The notes: generated from the letters alone by a model not told the origin. A stretch of 64,000 nt of DNA from Streptomyces asoensis (GCF_016860545.1 NZ_BNEB01000005.1:1550001-1614000); one strand, 5' to 3'; shown: positions 44,507-53,593, counted from the first letter of the stretch. Made by a program: numbers and translations.

Positions 44507-44524
44507 GCGCGGTCCGGACCGCGC
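44507..44524 (-). terminator. Palindromic hairpin after the XRE gene
   Basis: GCGCGGTCC directly followed by its complement, an 18-bp perfect palindrome. It lies 21 bp beyond the XRE stop codon and is flanked by further pairing bases. Confidence 0.5.
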
Positions 44525-44544
44525 CCGCCGGCGGCCCCAGGGTG

Positions 44545-44796
44545 TCACGCGGGGGCGGGCACGCACAGCCCCGCGAGCTCGTCCATCGACAGACCGAGCA
44601 CCCGGGCCAGCGCGGCGACGGTGAAGAAGGCCGGGGTGGGCGCGCGGCCGGTCTCGATCTTGCGGAGCGTCTCGGCGGAGATGCCGGCGCTCGCCGCGAT
44701 CGCGGTCATGCTGTGGTCGCCGCGGGCCTCGCGCAGCAGACGGCCGAGCCGTTCGCCGCGTTCGCGCTCTTCGGGAGTCAGGGGGGTGCGCACCAT
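44545..44796 (-). CDS. XRE-family helix-turn-helix regulator
   Basis: This 83-residue single-domain DNA-binding protein has the helix-turn-helix in MTAIAASAGISAETLRKIETG at about residues 30-50, followed by the usual closing helices (AALARVLGLSMDELA). There is no ligand domain. It is transcribed divergently from a methionine aminopeptidase gene across a 32-bp gap whose centre is the palindrome ATACCGGTAT, the probable site for this protein. Both genes would be controlled from it. Confidence 0.85.
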   Translation of the reverse strand: MVRTPLTPEERERGERLGRLLREARGDHSMTAIAASAGISAETLRKIETGRAPTPAFFTVAALARVLGLSMDELAGLCVPAPA

Positions 44797-44805
44797 GAGC
44801 CCATT

Positions 44806-44821
44806 CTAATACCGGTATAGT
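44806..44821. promoter_or_regulatory. Shared palindromic operator and divergent leaderless promoters
   Basis: The palindrome ATACCGGTAT is at 44809-44818. TATAGT (44816-44821) lies seven bases before the aminopeptidase ATG. On the other strand TATTAG (44811-44806) lies nine bases before the XRE ATG. Neither gene has a ribosome site. A repressor bound at the palindrome would cover both -10 elements. Confidence 0.65.
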
Positions 44822-44828
44822 AATTGGC

Positions 44829-45599
44829 ATGGTGGAGCTCAAGACGGACACATCGATCGAGGCCATGTACGCAGCGGGACAGGTCGTGGCCCGGGCCCTC
44901 ACAGCCGTGCGCGAGGCCGCGGACGTGGGTGTCTCCCTGCTGGAACTGGACGAGCTGGCACACGGGGTGCTGCGCGAGGCGGGGGCGACCTCCCCCTTCC
45001 TCGGTTACCGCCCGTCCTTCGCCGCGACCCCCTTCCCCGCGGTGCTCTGCGCGTCGGTGAACGACGCCATCGTGCACGGCATCCCCACCGGCTACCGGCT
45101 GCGCGACGGCGACCTCGTCTCCATGGACTTCGGCGCCGCGCTGAACGGCTGGGTCGGCGACTCCGCGATCAGCTTCACCGTGGGGACCGCGCGCCCGGCG
45201 GACCTGCGACTGATCGAGACCGCCGAGCGGGCCCTGGCGGCGGGCATCGAGGCGGCCGTCGTCGGCAACCGCATCGGCGACATCGCCCACGCGATCGGCA
45301 CGGTGTGCCGGTCGGCGGGGTACGGCATCCCCGACGGCTTCGGGGGCCACGGGATCGGCCGGCACATGCACGAGGACCCCGGGGTCCCCAACGAGGGCCG
45401 CCCCGGGCGGGGCTACCCGTTGCGCCACGGCATGGTCATCGCGATCGAGCCGATGCTGATCGCCGGCGGCGGCGACGGCTACCACGAGGCGCCCGACGGC
45501 TGGACCCTGCGCACGAACGACGGCTCGCGGGCCGCCCACGCGGAACACACGGTGGCCATCACCGAGGCCGGTCCGCGCATCCTCACGGAACGCCGCTGA
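44829..45599 (+). CDS. map: Type I methionine aminopeptidase
   Basis: The 256-residue enzyme removes N-terminal methionine. The metal ligands are in place: MDFGAALNGWVGDSAISF (two aspartates), GHGIGRHMHEDPGVPN (His), AIEPML (Glu) and the last Glu in AEHTVAITE. It lacks the N-terminal SH3-binding extension seen in some actinobacterial MetAPs. Streptomyces carry several map genes. This one is unusual in being paired with a dedicated XRE regulator and in being probably leaderless, so it may be a conditional copy. Confidence 0.93.
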   Translation: MVELKTDTSIEAMYAAGQVVARALTAVREAADVGVSLLELDELAHGVLREAGATSPFLGYRPSFAATPFPAVLCASVNDAIVHGIPTGYRLRDGDLVSMDFGAALNGWVGDSAISFTVGTARPADLRLIETAERALAAGIEAAVVGNRIGDIAHAIGTVCRSAGYGIPDGFGGHGIGRHMHEDPGVPNEGRPGRGYPLRHGMVIAIEPMLIAGGGDGYHEAPDGWTLRTNDGSRAAHAEHTVAITEAGPRILTERR

Positions 45600-45744
45600 C
45601 GCGGGCGGGGCGGGCGCGGCACGGGGGTCCGCGCGGGAGGGTTTCCTGCGCGTGCCCGTGGTCGGCGATCGTGCGAAGGTGGTGTGACCGCCCCCAGCCG
45701 AGGGCACCCGGCACCGGCATCGCAAGTCGATCGAACGGAACGCC

Positions 45745-48297
45745 ATGACCAGCGGTTTCAATGGCCCGGAGGGCTACGGCGACCCCTTCGGCGAGTTCCT
45801 GGCCCGCTTCTTCGGCGGGCCCCGCCCCGGCCCCCGTCAGATCAACATCGGCCAGTTGCTCAGCCGCCCCGCGCGGGACCTCGTCCGCGGCGCGGCCCAG
45901 TACGCGGCCGAGCACGGCAGCCGCGACCTGGACACCGAGCACCTGCTGCGCGCGGCCCTGTCCGCGGAACCGACACGCGAGCTGCTCAGCCGGGCCGGTG
46001 CCGACCCCGACTCCCTCGCGACGGAGATCGACGAGCGCTCGGGGCCCGTCCAGCACCCGCCGGGCGAGGTGCCGCCTCCCACGTCGCTCTCGCTGACCCC
46101 GGCCGCCAAACGCGCCCTGCTGGACGCCCACGACCTGGCGCGCTCCCGCGGCGCGGGCTACATCGGCCCCGAGCACGTGCTCAGCGCGCTCGCCGCGAAC
46201 CCGGACTCCGCGGCCGGGCACATCCTCAACGCGGCCCGTTTCGCGGCCTCGGGCCTGCCGCCCGAACCACCGGACACCGGGCCGGCGGTCCGCGCGGGCG
46301 AGCGGCAGCGGCCCACCGGTACGCCCACCCTGGACAAGTACGGCAGCGACCTCACGGAGTCGGCCCGCCAGGGCCGGATCGACCCGGTGATCGGCCGGGA
46401 CGACGAGATCGAGCAGACCATCGAGGTGCTGTCCCGGCGCGGCAAGAACAACCCGGTGCTGATCGGTGACGCCGGCGTCGGCAAGACGGCGGTCGTGGAG
46501 GGGCTCGCGCAGCGGATCGCGGACGGGGACGTGCCGGACGTCCTCGTCGCCCGTCGCGTGGTCTCCCTGGACCTGACGGGCGTGGTCGCGGGCACCCGCT
46601 ACCGCGGCGACTTCGAGGAGCGGCTGACGGCCATCATCGACGAGATCCGCGCGCACTCCGACCAGTTGATCGTCTTCATCGACGAGCTGCACACCGTCGT
46701 CGGCGCGGGCGGCGGGGGCGAGGGCGGTTCGATGGACGCCGGCAACATCCTCAAGCCGGCCCTGGCCCGCGGCGAACTGCACGTGGTGGGCGCGACGACG
46801 CTGGAGGAGTACCGGCGGATCGAGAAGGACGCGGCGCTGGCCCGCCGGTTCCAGCCGATCCTCGTCCCGGAGCCGTCCGTCGCGGACGCGCTGGAGATCC
46901 TGCGCGGGCTGCGCGACCGCTACGAGGCCCACCACCAGGTCCGTTACACCGACGAGGCGCTGGTCGCGGCCGTGGAGCTGTCCGACCGCTATCTGACCGA
47001 CCGCCGGCTGCCCGACAAGGCGATCGACCTGATCGACCAGGCGGGCGCGCGCGTGCGGCTCGGCGCCCGCACGAAGGGCACGGACGTGCGGGCCATGGAG
47101 CGCGAGGCCGAGGAGCTGGCACGCGACAAGGACCAGGCGGTGGCGGACGAGAGTTACGAGCAGGCCACCCGGCTGCGGGACCGCATCGCCGAGCTGAGGC
47201 AGCGCATCGCGGACGCCAGCGGTGAGAACACCTCCGACGAGGGCCGGCACCTGGAGGTCACCGCGGAGGCGGTCGCGGAGGTCGTGTCCCGGCAGACCGG
47301 CATCCCGGTCGCGAGCCTCACCCAGGAGGAGAAGGACCGTCTGCTCGCCCTGGAGGAGCACCTGCACGAGCGGGTGGTCGGCCAGGAGGAGGCCGTACGG
47401 GTCGTCGCCGACGCGGTGCTGCGCTCCCGGGCAGGGCTCGCCAGCGCGGACCGGCCGATCGGCAGTTTCCTGTTCCTCGGCCCGACCGGCGTCGGGAAGA
47501 CCGAACTGGCCCGTGCGCTGGCCGAGTCGCTGTTCGGCAGCGAGGAGCGCATGGTGCGGCTCGACATGAGCGAGTACCAGGAGCGGCACACCGTCAGCCG
47601 GCTGGTCGGCGCCCCGCCCGGCTACGTCGGCCACGAGGAGGCCGGGCAGCTGACGGAGACCGTCCGGCGGCACCCGTACTCGCTGCTCCTGCTCGACGAG
47701 GTGGAGAAGGCGCACCCGGACGTCTTCAACATCCTGCTCCAGGTCCTCGACGACGGGCGGCTCACCGACTCCCAGGGGCGCACCGTCGACTTCACCAACA
47801 CGGTCATCGTGATGACCAGCAACCTCGGTTCGGAGGCGATCACCCGGCGCGGCGCCGGCATCGGCTTCGGCTCGGCGGGCGCGGACGCCGACGAGGAGGC
47901 GCGGCGCGAGCAGATCCTGCGGCCGCTGCGCGAGCACTTCCGGCCGGAGTTCCTCAACCGGATCGACGAGATCGTGGTGTTCCGGCAGCTCACGGGGCAG
48001 CAACTGCGGGAGATCACGGCGCTGTTGCTGGAGCGGACGCGCCGGCTGGTGCACGCGCAGGGCATCGCGGTGGAGTTCACCGACGCGGCCACGGGCTGGC
48101 TCGCCGAGCGCGGCTACCAGCCCGAGTACGGCGCCCGTCCGCTGCGGCGCACGATCCAGCGCGAGGTGGACAACCGGCTGTCCCGGCTGCTCCTGGACGG
48201 GCAGGTGAAGGAGGGCGACCTGGTCACGGTGGAGGTCGAGGAGGGGCGGCTCGCGTTCCGTACGCGTACCGGCGAACCACCCGCTCCCATCCTCTGA
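45745..48297 (+). CDS. ClpC-type AAA+ unfoldase, paralogue
   Basis: The 850-residue Clp/Hsp100 ATPase has a Gly/Pro-rich N-terminal tail and a Clp-N double repeat (about 30-160). The first AAA+ module has Walker A GDAGVGKT at 241-248 and Walker B VFIDELH. A short ClpC-size middle domain contains a UVR-like segment (ADESYEQATRLRDRIAELRQRI in part). The second AAA+ module has GPTGVGKT at 579-586. The ClpP-docking tripeptide IGF is at 706-708, so it should feed substrates to ClpP and is not a ClpB disaggregase. The N-terminal domain differs from housekeeping ClpC, suggesting a special substrate set. Ribosome site and heat-shock operators are not obvious. Confidence 0.88.
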   Translation: MTSGFNGPEGYGDPFGEFLARFFGGPRPGPRQINIGQLLSRPARDLVRGAAQYAAEHGSRDLDTEHLLRAALSAEPTRELLSRAGADPDSLATEIDERSGPVQHPPGEVPPPTSLSLTPAAKRALLDAHDLARSRGAGYIGPEHVLSALAANPDSAAGHILNAARFAASGLPPEPPDTGPAVRAGERQRPTGTPTLDKYGSDLTESARQGRIDPVIGRDDEIEQTIEVLSRRGKNNPVLIGDAGVGKTAVVEGLAQRIADGDVPDVLVARRVVSLDLTGVVAGTRYRGDFEERLTAIIDEIRAHSDQLIVFIDELHTVVGAGGGGEGGSMDAGNILKPALARGELHVVGATTLEEYRRIEKDAALARRFQPILVPEPSVADALEILRGLRDRYEAHHQVRYTDEALVAAVELSDRYLTDRRLPDKAIDLIDQAGARVRLGARTKGTDVRAMEREAEELARDKDQAVADESYEQATRLRDRIAELRQRIADASGENTSDEGRHLEVTAEAVAEVVSRQTGIPVASLTQEEKDRLLALEEHLHERVVGQEEAVRVVADAVLRSRAGLASADRPIGSFLFLGPTGVGKTELARALAESLFGSEERMVRLDMSEYQERHTVSRLVGAPPGYVGHEEAGQLTETVRRHPYSLLLLDEVEKAHPDVFNILLQVLDDGRLTDSQGRTVDFTNTVIVMTSNLGSEAITRRGAGIGFGSAGADADEEARREQILRPLREHFRPEFLNRIDEIVVFRQLTGQQLREITALLLERTRRLVHAQGIAVEFTDAATGWLAERGYQPEYGARPLRRTIQREVDNRLSRLLLDGQVKEGDLVTVEVEEGRLAFRTRTGEPPAPIL

Positions 48298-48321
48298 ACG
48301 CGTTCCCGCGCCGCCGGGGCG

Positions 48322-50133
48322 TCAGGGCGCCGGACGCACCACCTGCGCCGAGCCGCCGCCGCGCCGTACGGTCTCGGCGGCGGCCAGCCACTTGCCGTCC
48401 GGCAGCCGCTGCACGCCCGTCGCCGCGCCGATCTCCGGGTTGAGCTTGAAGGAGTGCCCGATGGCCTCCAGCCGCGCCCGCAGGCCGGTCGGGCTCGTGT
48501 CGTCGAACAGCGCGGGTTCCAGCTCGCTCTGCGCCGCGTTGCGCTGGCTGGCGCGGGGTGCGGCGATCGCGTCGACGAGCGGCAGCCCGCGGTCGAGGAA
48601 CCCGGTCAGGGTCTGGAGCACGGTGGTGATGATGGTCGCGCCGCCGGGTGAACCCAGCGCCACCACCGGCTTGCCGTGGCCGTCGAGCACGATCGTCGGC
48701 GAGATGGACGACCGCGGCCGCTTGCCCGGTCCCGGCAGGTTCGGGTCGTGGACGGCCGGGTTGGCGGGGGCGAACGAGAAGTCCGTCAGCTCGTTGTTGA
48801 GCAGGAAGCCGCGGCCGGGCACGGTGATGCCGCTGCCGCCGGTCTGCTCGATGGTGAGCGTGTAGGCGACGACGTTGCCCCACTTGTCGGCGACGGTGAG
48901 GTGCGTGGTGTTCTCGCCCTCGTACGTCGTCGGCGCCGCGGTGCCGCCCGTGCCGCAGGCGGCCGGGTGGCGGGGGTCCCCGGGGGCCACCGGACTGGTG
49001 AGCACCGCGTCGTCCTTGATGAGGCAGGCGCGCGAGTCGGCGTACTTCTGCGACAGCAGCTGCCGGGTGGGGACGTCCTCGAAGGCGGGGTCGCCCACCC
49101 AGCGTCCGCGGTCGGCGAAGGCGATCCGGCTCGCTTCGAGGTAGTGGTGCAGGTACTGGACCTCGCTCGCCTTGGACAGGTCGGTCCGCTCCAGGATGTT
49201 GAGCGCCTCGCCGACCGTGGTGCCGCCGGAGGACGAGGGGGCGATGGAGTAGACGCCGAGGCCGCGATAGGAGGTGCGGGTGGGTGCCTGGAGCTTGGCG
49301 CGGTAGGCCGCGAGGTCCTTGGCGGACAACGCGCCCGGCCGGGCGTTCCAACCGGAGGCCGGGTCCACGGGCGGCTTGTTGACGGTGGCGACGATGTCCT
49401 TGCCGAGGTCGCCCCGGTAGATCGCGCCGACGCCCTTGCGCGCCAGTTCCCGGTAGGTGCGGGCGAGGTCGGGGTTCTTGAACGTCGAACCCACGACGGG
49501 GAGTCGTCCGCCGGGGAGGAACAGCTTCGCCGTGTCGGGGAAGGCCCGGAAGCGGGTCTCGTTGGCGGCGGTCTGGGTGCGGAAGGTGTCGTCGACGGTG
49601 AAGCCGTCGCGCGCGATGCGCTGGGCGGGCGCCAGGACCGTGCCGAGCTTCTCGCTCCCCCACTCGTGCAGCGCGGTGGCCCAGGTGGCGGGCGTCCCCG
49701 GGGTGCCGACGGCCAGGCCGCTGCTCACGGCGTCGTTGAAGGCGAGCGGCTTGCCGTTCTCCAGGAAGAGGCCGGAGTCCGCGGTGAGCGGGGCCGTCTC
49801 GCGGCCGTCGATGGTGTGCACCGTACGGGACTTGGCGTCGTAGTAGACGAAGTAGCCGCCTCCGCCGATGCCGGAGGAGTAGGGCTCGGTGACGCCGAGG
49901 GCGGCGGCGGTGGCGACGGCCGCGTCGACCGCGTTGCCGCCCTCGCGCAGCACCTCGATGCCGGCGGCCGAGGCGTCCGCGTCGACGCTGGCGACGGCTC
50001 CGCCGTATCCGACGGCGACGGGCACCTTCGTGACGGGGGCTCTCCCGGCGGAGGGCGGCGCCGCGGCCCCCACCGTGACCACGGCGGCCGAGACCGCCAG
50101 GACCGACAGTTTCCGCGCGACAGGGCGACCCAT
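48322..50133 (-). CDS. ggt: Secreted gamma-glutamyltransferase
   Basis: The 603-residue precursor starts at ATG 50133 behind TGGAGGT. A Sec signal covers about residues 1-32 (VARKLSVLAVSAAVVTVGAAAPPSAG in part). The family opening ASAAGIEVLREGGNAVDAAVATAAAL, the Gly-rich SSGIGGGGYFVYY and the autocleavage nucleophile T409 in ENTTHLTVADKWGN are all canonical. NNELTDFSFAP, RPRSSISPTIV and SPGGATIITTV, the gamma-glutamyl pocket, are also present. It should transfer or hydrolyse gamma-glutamyl groups outside the cell. It is convergent with clpC, ending 25 bp from it. Confidence 0.94.
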   Translation of the reverse strand: MGRPVARKLSVLAVSAAVVTVGAAAPPSAGRAPVTKVPVAVGYGGAVASVDADASAAGIEVLREGGNAVDAAVATAAALGVTEPYSSGIGGGGYFVYYDAKSRTVHTIDGRETAPLTADSGLFLENGKPLAFNDAVSSGLAVGTPGTPATWATALHEWGSEKLGTVLAPAQRIARDGFTVDDTFRTQTAANETRFRAFPDTAKLFLPGGRLPVVGSTFKNPDLARTYRELARKGVGAIYRGDLGKDIVATVNKPPVDPASGWNARPGALSAKDLAAYRAKLQAPTRTSYRGLGVYSIAPSSSGGTTVGEALNILERTDLSKASEVQYLHHYLEASRIAFADRGRWVGDPAFEDVPTRQLLSQKYADSRACLIKDDAVLTSPVAPGDPRHPAACGTGGTAAPTTYEGENTTHLTVADKWGNVVAYTLTIEQTGGSGITVPGRGFLLNNELTDFSFAPANPAVHDPNLPGPGKRPRSSISPTIVLDGHGKPVVALGSPGGATIITTVLQTLTGFLDRGLPLVDAIAAPRASQRNAAQSELEPALFDDTSPTGLRARLEAIGHSFKLNPEIGAATGVQRLPDGKWLAAAETVRRGGGSAQVVRPAP

Positions 50134-50276
50134 CCGTACCTCCAGTCCGGGAACGTCCGCGCAGCGTAACCAGAATCGAGGGGCCCCGACAGCCACCTTC
50201 CGGGCACTGTCATACGACCGCCACACATCGAACACGGGTACGCCCCCGCCTTCGTCGCCCGCTAGCATGCGCGCCC

Positions 50277-51023
50277 ATGAACGACGACGTGCGCAACATC
50301 GTCCTGGGCGTGGTCGCCGCCGGCATCAGTGCCGCGCTCGGCTGGCTGGCCCGCACCTACCTGTGGAAGCGCAGACTCCGGCGCAAGCAGGCGTTCTTCG
50401 GGCTGCCGGAGAACTCCGAGTCCCTCCTCGTCGTCAACCGGGACGCCGGCAGTCCGGACCTCGCCGTGCACCGTCACGACGTGTTCGCGCTCCTGGAACT
50501 CGCGGCGCTCATCAAGGACTGCGGGGCGGGCGCCGAGGTGGTCACCCAGGACTCGGCCCGTCAGGGCTTCGGGGAGCGCACGGAGTTCTGCGTCGGCGGC
50601 CCGGGGTCCAACCGGCGGATGGCGGCCCACATCCAGGCGATGCTGCCGGGGGTGCGCATCAACACCGACCGGGAACCCGGCCCGGACCGGCTGGCGTTCC
50701 GGATAGGCGACGAGCACTACCGGATGGACCCGGGCGTCACCGAGTACGTCCTGCTGGCCCGGCTCACCGCCGGCCGGCGTCAGGGCGGCAGGCCGGTGTT
50801 CCTGTTCTGCGGCCAGCGCGCGATCAACAACCAGGCCGCGACGCGCTATCTCGTGCGCAACCACGAACGGCTGGCCCGCAAACACGGCAACGGCTCCTTC
50901 GTCCTGCTGCTGAAGGTCGTCAACTCCCAGGCGTACGGCCCCGATGTGGTCGAACTGGTCGAGGACGTGACCCGGTCCGCGCAGGCTCCGCTGCCGCCCG
51001 AGCCAATTGTTACCGCCACGTAA
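50277..51023 (+). CDS. Membrane-anchored protein of unknown function
   Basis: The 248-residue protein has one N-terminal membrane anchor (VRNIVLGVVAAGISAALGWLA) followed by a basic stop-transfer stretch (WKRRLRRK) and a cytosolic alpha/beta domain. Notable stretches are SLLVVNRDAGSPDLAVHRHDVFALLELAALIKDCGA, FCVGGPGSNRRMAAHIQAMLPGV and PVFLFCGQRAINNQAATRYLV. The alternating hydrophobic strands and Gly-rich turns suggest a Rossmann-like nucleotide or ligand fold. I do not recognise the family. TAGCAT lies eight bases before the ATG without a ribosome site, suggesting a leaderless transcript. Confidence 0.72.
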   Translation: MNDDVRNIVLGVVAAGISAALGWLARTYLWKRRLRRKQAFFGLPENSESLLVVNRDAGSPDLAVHRHDVFALLELAALIKDCGAGAEVVTQDSARQGFGERTEFCVGGPGSNRRMAAHIQAMLPGVRINTDREPGPDRLAFRIGDEHYRMDPGVTEYVLLARLTAGRRQGGRPVFLFCGQRAINNQAATRYLVRNHERLARKHGNGSFVLLLKVVNSQAYGPDVVELVEDVTRSAQAPLPPEPIVTAT

Positions 51024-51063
51024 CTTACCGGAGGTTACCGCGTGCGGGGCCGACAGGTTACCG
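51009..51063. promoter_or_regulatory. Cluster of GTTACCG motifs before the S15-type hydrolase gene
   Basis: GTTACCG occurs at 51009-51015, 51034-51040 and 51057-51063, with CTTACCG at 51024-51030. GTTAC-N6-GTAAC (51009-51024) also forms an inverted repeat. The array runs from the end of the 50277 gene to 45 bp before the hydrolase start and is a candidate multi-site operator. Confidence 0.55.
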
Positions 51064-51107
51064 TCGGGTCACTTTGCGATGGCGCAGGCTGGCTCGAGGA
51101 GTGACCC

Positions 51108-52670
51108 GTGGGACGACCGCACCGCATGGCCCTTCGGACGACCGCCCTGGGCGCCGCCTGCGCGACCCTGATAGCCGGCGGAGTGCTCGGCCTCGCCCCC
51201 ACCGCACGCGCCGCCGGCGGCGTCCGGTACGTCGACATCGCCGGGGACGGCGGGACGGTCCTCAAGGCGAACGTCGTCACGCCGGCCGACGGCACGCGCC
51301 GCCACCCGCTGATCGTGCTGCCGACGAGCTGGGGCTTCCCCCAGGTCGAGTACCTCGTCCAGGCGCAGCGGCTCGCCGACTCCGGTTACGTCGTGGTCGG
51401 TTACAACGTGCGGGGCTTCTGGCAGTCCGGCGGCGACATCGACGTGGCCGGACCGCACGACGTCGCCGACGCGGCCAAGGTCGTCGACTGGGCCCTGGCC
51501 CACACCCCCAGCGACCCCGAGCACATCGGCATGGCGGGCGTCTCCTACGGCGCCGGCATCAGCCTGCTGGCCGCCGCCCACGACCCCCGCGTGCGGGCCG
51601 TCGCCTCGCTCAGCGGCTGGGGGGACCTGATCGACTCGATCTACTCCGGCCGCACCCAGCACGCACAGGCGGCCGCCGTCCTGGACACCGTGGGCACCGT
51701 GACGGGGCACCGGAGCGAAGAGTCCCGGCGGATCTTCTCCGCCTTCTACGCCTCCGACCTGTCGAAGGAGGGGGACATGACCGCCTGGGGGAAGAAACGT
51801 TCCCCCGTCACCTACGCGGACCAGCTGAACAAGAACGGGGCGGCGGTCATGCTCGCCGGCGCCTGGGGCGACACGATCTTCCCGCCCAACCAGTCCGCCG
51901 CCTTCTACGACAAGCTGACCGGGCCCAAGCGCCTCGAGTTCCGCCCCGGTGACCACGCGACCGCCGAGCTCGGCGGCCTGTTCGGCGTCCCCAACGACGT
52001 GTGGGACGACACCGGGCGCTGGTTCGACCACTACCTCAAGGGCGAGGACAACGGCGTCGACCGGGAGCAGCCCGTCCGGCTGAAGTCCCGCACCACCGGC
52101 GGCTACGAGGGCTATTCGGACTGGAAGTCGGTCTCCGCGAACCGGACGAAGGTCGCGCTCACCGGATCCCCCACGATCCACACCGGCGTGGACTCGGGCG
52201 CGGACGGCGGGATCGTCTTCCTGTCCAGCATCCTCGACCAGGTGGCACAGCTGCCCCCGGTGGCGGCCGTCCCGCTGCTCCCCCGCCGCTGGGCCGCCGT
52301 GTGGCAGTCCGGGAAGTACGCCACCGCTCAGCGGGTGCGCGGCACCACGCGCCTGCACACCACCCTGACCCCCACCGCGGAGAGCGGCACCCTCGTCGCC
52401 CACCTCTACGACGTGGGGCCGCTCGGCCTCGGCCGGCTGGTCACCCACGCCCCGTACACCTTCCACGGGCGCACCCCCGGCACGCCGTTCGGTCTCGACC
52501 TGGACCTGTTCTCCACGGCTTACGACGTCCCGGCGGGACACCGGCTCGCCCTGGTCGTCGACACGGTCGACCCGCTCTACATCGAGCACAACCCCTCCGG
52601 CGCGCGGCTGACCTTCTCCTCGCCGGCGGACGACCCGTCGTACGTGTCGGTCCCGCTGCGCGAACAGTGA
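51108..52670 (+). CDS. Secreted S15/CocE-type alpha/beta hydrolase
   Basis: The 520-residue protein starts at a GTG behind GAGGAG (51096-51101). A Sec signal of about 36 residues ends at ARAA. The catalytic serine is S146 in GVSYGAG. The acid and His are expected in GAWGDTIFPPNQS and RPGDHATAELGG. The C-terminal 150 residues form the jelly-roll domain of X-Pro dipeptidyl-peptidase/CocE-NonD hydrolases (THAPYTFHGRTPGTPFGLDLDL in part). It may cleave proline-containing peptides or esters outside the cell. The upstream region carries repeated GTTACCG motifs. Confidence 0.86.
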   Translation: MGRPHRMALRTTALGAACATLIAGGVLGLAPTARAAGGVRYVDIAGDGGTVLKANVVTPADGTRRHPLIVLPTSWGFPQVEYLVQAQRLADSGYVVVGYNVRGFWQSGGDIDVAGPHDVADAAKVVDWALAHTPSDPEHIGMAGVSYGAGISLLAAAHDPRVRAVASLSGWGDLIDSIYSGRTQHAQAAAVLDTVGTVTGHRSEESRRIFSAFYASDLSKEGDMTAWGKKRSPVTYADQLNKNGAAVMLAGAWGDTIFPPNQSAAFYDKLTGPKRLEFRPGDHATAELGGLFGVPNDVWDDTGRWFDHYLKGEDNGVDREQPVRLKSRTTGGYEGYSDWKSVSANRTKVALTGSPTIHTGVDSGADGGIVFLSSILDQVAQLPPVAAVPLLPRRWAAVWQSGKYATAQRVRGTTRLHTTLTPTAESGTLVAHLYDVGPLGLGRLVTHAPYTFHGRTPGTPFGLDLDLFSTAYDVPAGHRLALVVDTVDPLYIEHNPSGARLTFSSPADDPSYVSVPLREQ

Positions 52671-52676
52671 TCTCCG

Positions 52677-52716
52677 GCCGGCGCCGGGGCGGGTGGGTTC
52701 CGCGGCCGGCGCCGGC
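52677..52716. terminator. Hairpin between the hydrolase and ABC ATPase genes
   Basis: Arms GCCGGCGCCGG (52677-52687) and CCGGCGCCGGC (52706-52716) enclose an 18-base loop between convergent genes. Each arm is itself a palindrome. Confidence 0.5.
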
Positions 52717-52718
52717 GC

Positions 52719-53462
52719 TCAGTGCTCGAGGATCTTGGAGAGGAAGTCCTTGGCGCGGTCGCTGCGCGGGGCGGTGAAGAACTCCTCGGGCGTGCGGTCC
52801 TCGACGATGCGGCCGTCGGCCATGAAGACCACCCGGTCGGCGGCCGAACGCGCGAAGCCCATCTCGTGGGTGACCACGACCATGGTCATGCCCTCCTGGG
52901 CGAGCTGCTGCATCACCTCGAGGACCTCGTTGATCATCTCGGGGTCCAGGGCCGAGGTCGGCTCGTCGAACAGGAGCGCCTTCGGGTCCATGGCGAGGGC
53001 GCGGGCGATGGCCACCCGCTGCTGCTGTCCGCCGGAGAGCTGCGCGGGGAACTTGTCGGCCTGGTCGGCGAGTCCCACCCGGTCGAGCAGTTCACGCGAA
53101 CGCCGGTCGGCCTCCTGCTTCTTGCGTCCGCGGACCTTCACCTGGCCGAGCGAGACGTTCTGGAGAACCGTCCTGTGGGCGAAGAGGTTGAAGGACTGGA
53201 AGACCATGCCGACCTCGGAACGCAGGGCGGCCAGCGCCTTCCCCTCCTCCGGCAGGGGCTGCCCGTCGAGCGTGATCGTCCCGGAGCGGATCGGCTCCAG
53301 CCGGTTGATCACCCGGCACAGCGTCGACTTCCCCGACCCCGAGGGGCCGATCACCACGACCACCTCCCCCCGGCCGACGGTGAGGTCGACGTCCTGGAGG
53401 ACGTGCAGCTCCCCGAAGTACTTGTTGACGTCACGCAGCTCGATCAACGGATCGACGGCCAT
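52719..53462 (-). CDS. Amino-acid ABC transporter ATP-binding protein
   Basis: The 247-residue ATPase is of the polar amino-acid uptake group (GlnQ/GluA-like). Walker A is GPSGSGKST near residue 40 and the Q-loop is VFQSFNLF. The signature LSGGQQQRVAIARAL, Walker B LLFDEPTSALDPE and the switch histidine THEMGFARSAADRV follow. Start choice lies between ATG 53462 and GTG 53474, both with weak ribosome sites. No binding-protein or permease gene is adjacent, so it is an orphan ATPase that must work with components encoded elsewhere. Confidence 0.9.
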   Translation of the reverse strand: MAVDPLIELRDVNKYFGELHVLQDVDLTVGRGEVVVVIGPSGSGKSTLCRVINRLEPIRSGTITLDGQPLPEEGKALAALRSEVGMVFQSFNLFAHRTVLQNVSLGQVKVRGRKKQEADRRSRELLDRVGLADQADKFPAQLSGGQQQRVAIARALAMDPKALLFDEPTSALDPEMINEVLEVMQQLAQEGMTMVVVTHEMGFARSAADRVVFMADGRIVEDRTPEEFFTAPRSDRAKDFLSKILEH

Positions 53463-53487
53463 GCGCAGCCCCACTCGCTCTCAGCTG

Positions 53488-53511
53488 TGTCGTGGTGTCG
53501 TGGTGTCGTGG
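53488..53511. repeat. Three copies of TGTCGTGG
   Basis: Three perfect head-to-tail 8-bp units immediately upstream of the ABC ATPase start. Confidence 0.85.
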
Positions 53512-53593
53512 TCGCCGCAAACTACCGACCGGGAACCGGCGCCGGGGCACGACACGCATCCGCCCGGCATTAGCCGTATTTACGCTGCCCCGC

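Noticed and set aside
45600..45744. HspR (HAIR) or ClgR operator before the ClpC paralogue
   Set aside because: I looked for CTTGAGT-N7-ACTCAAG and a ClgR-type palindrome and found neither.
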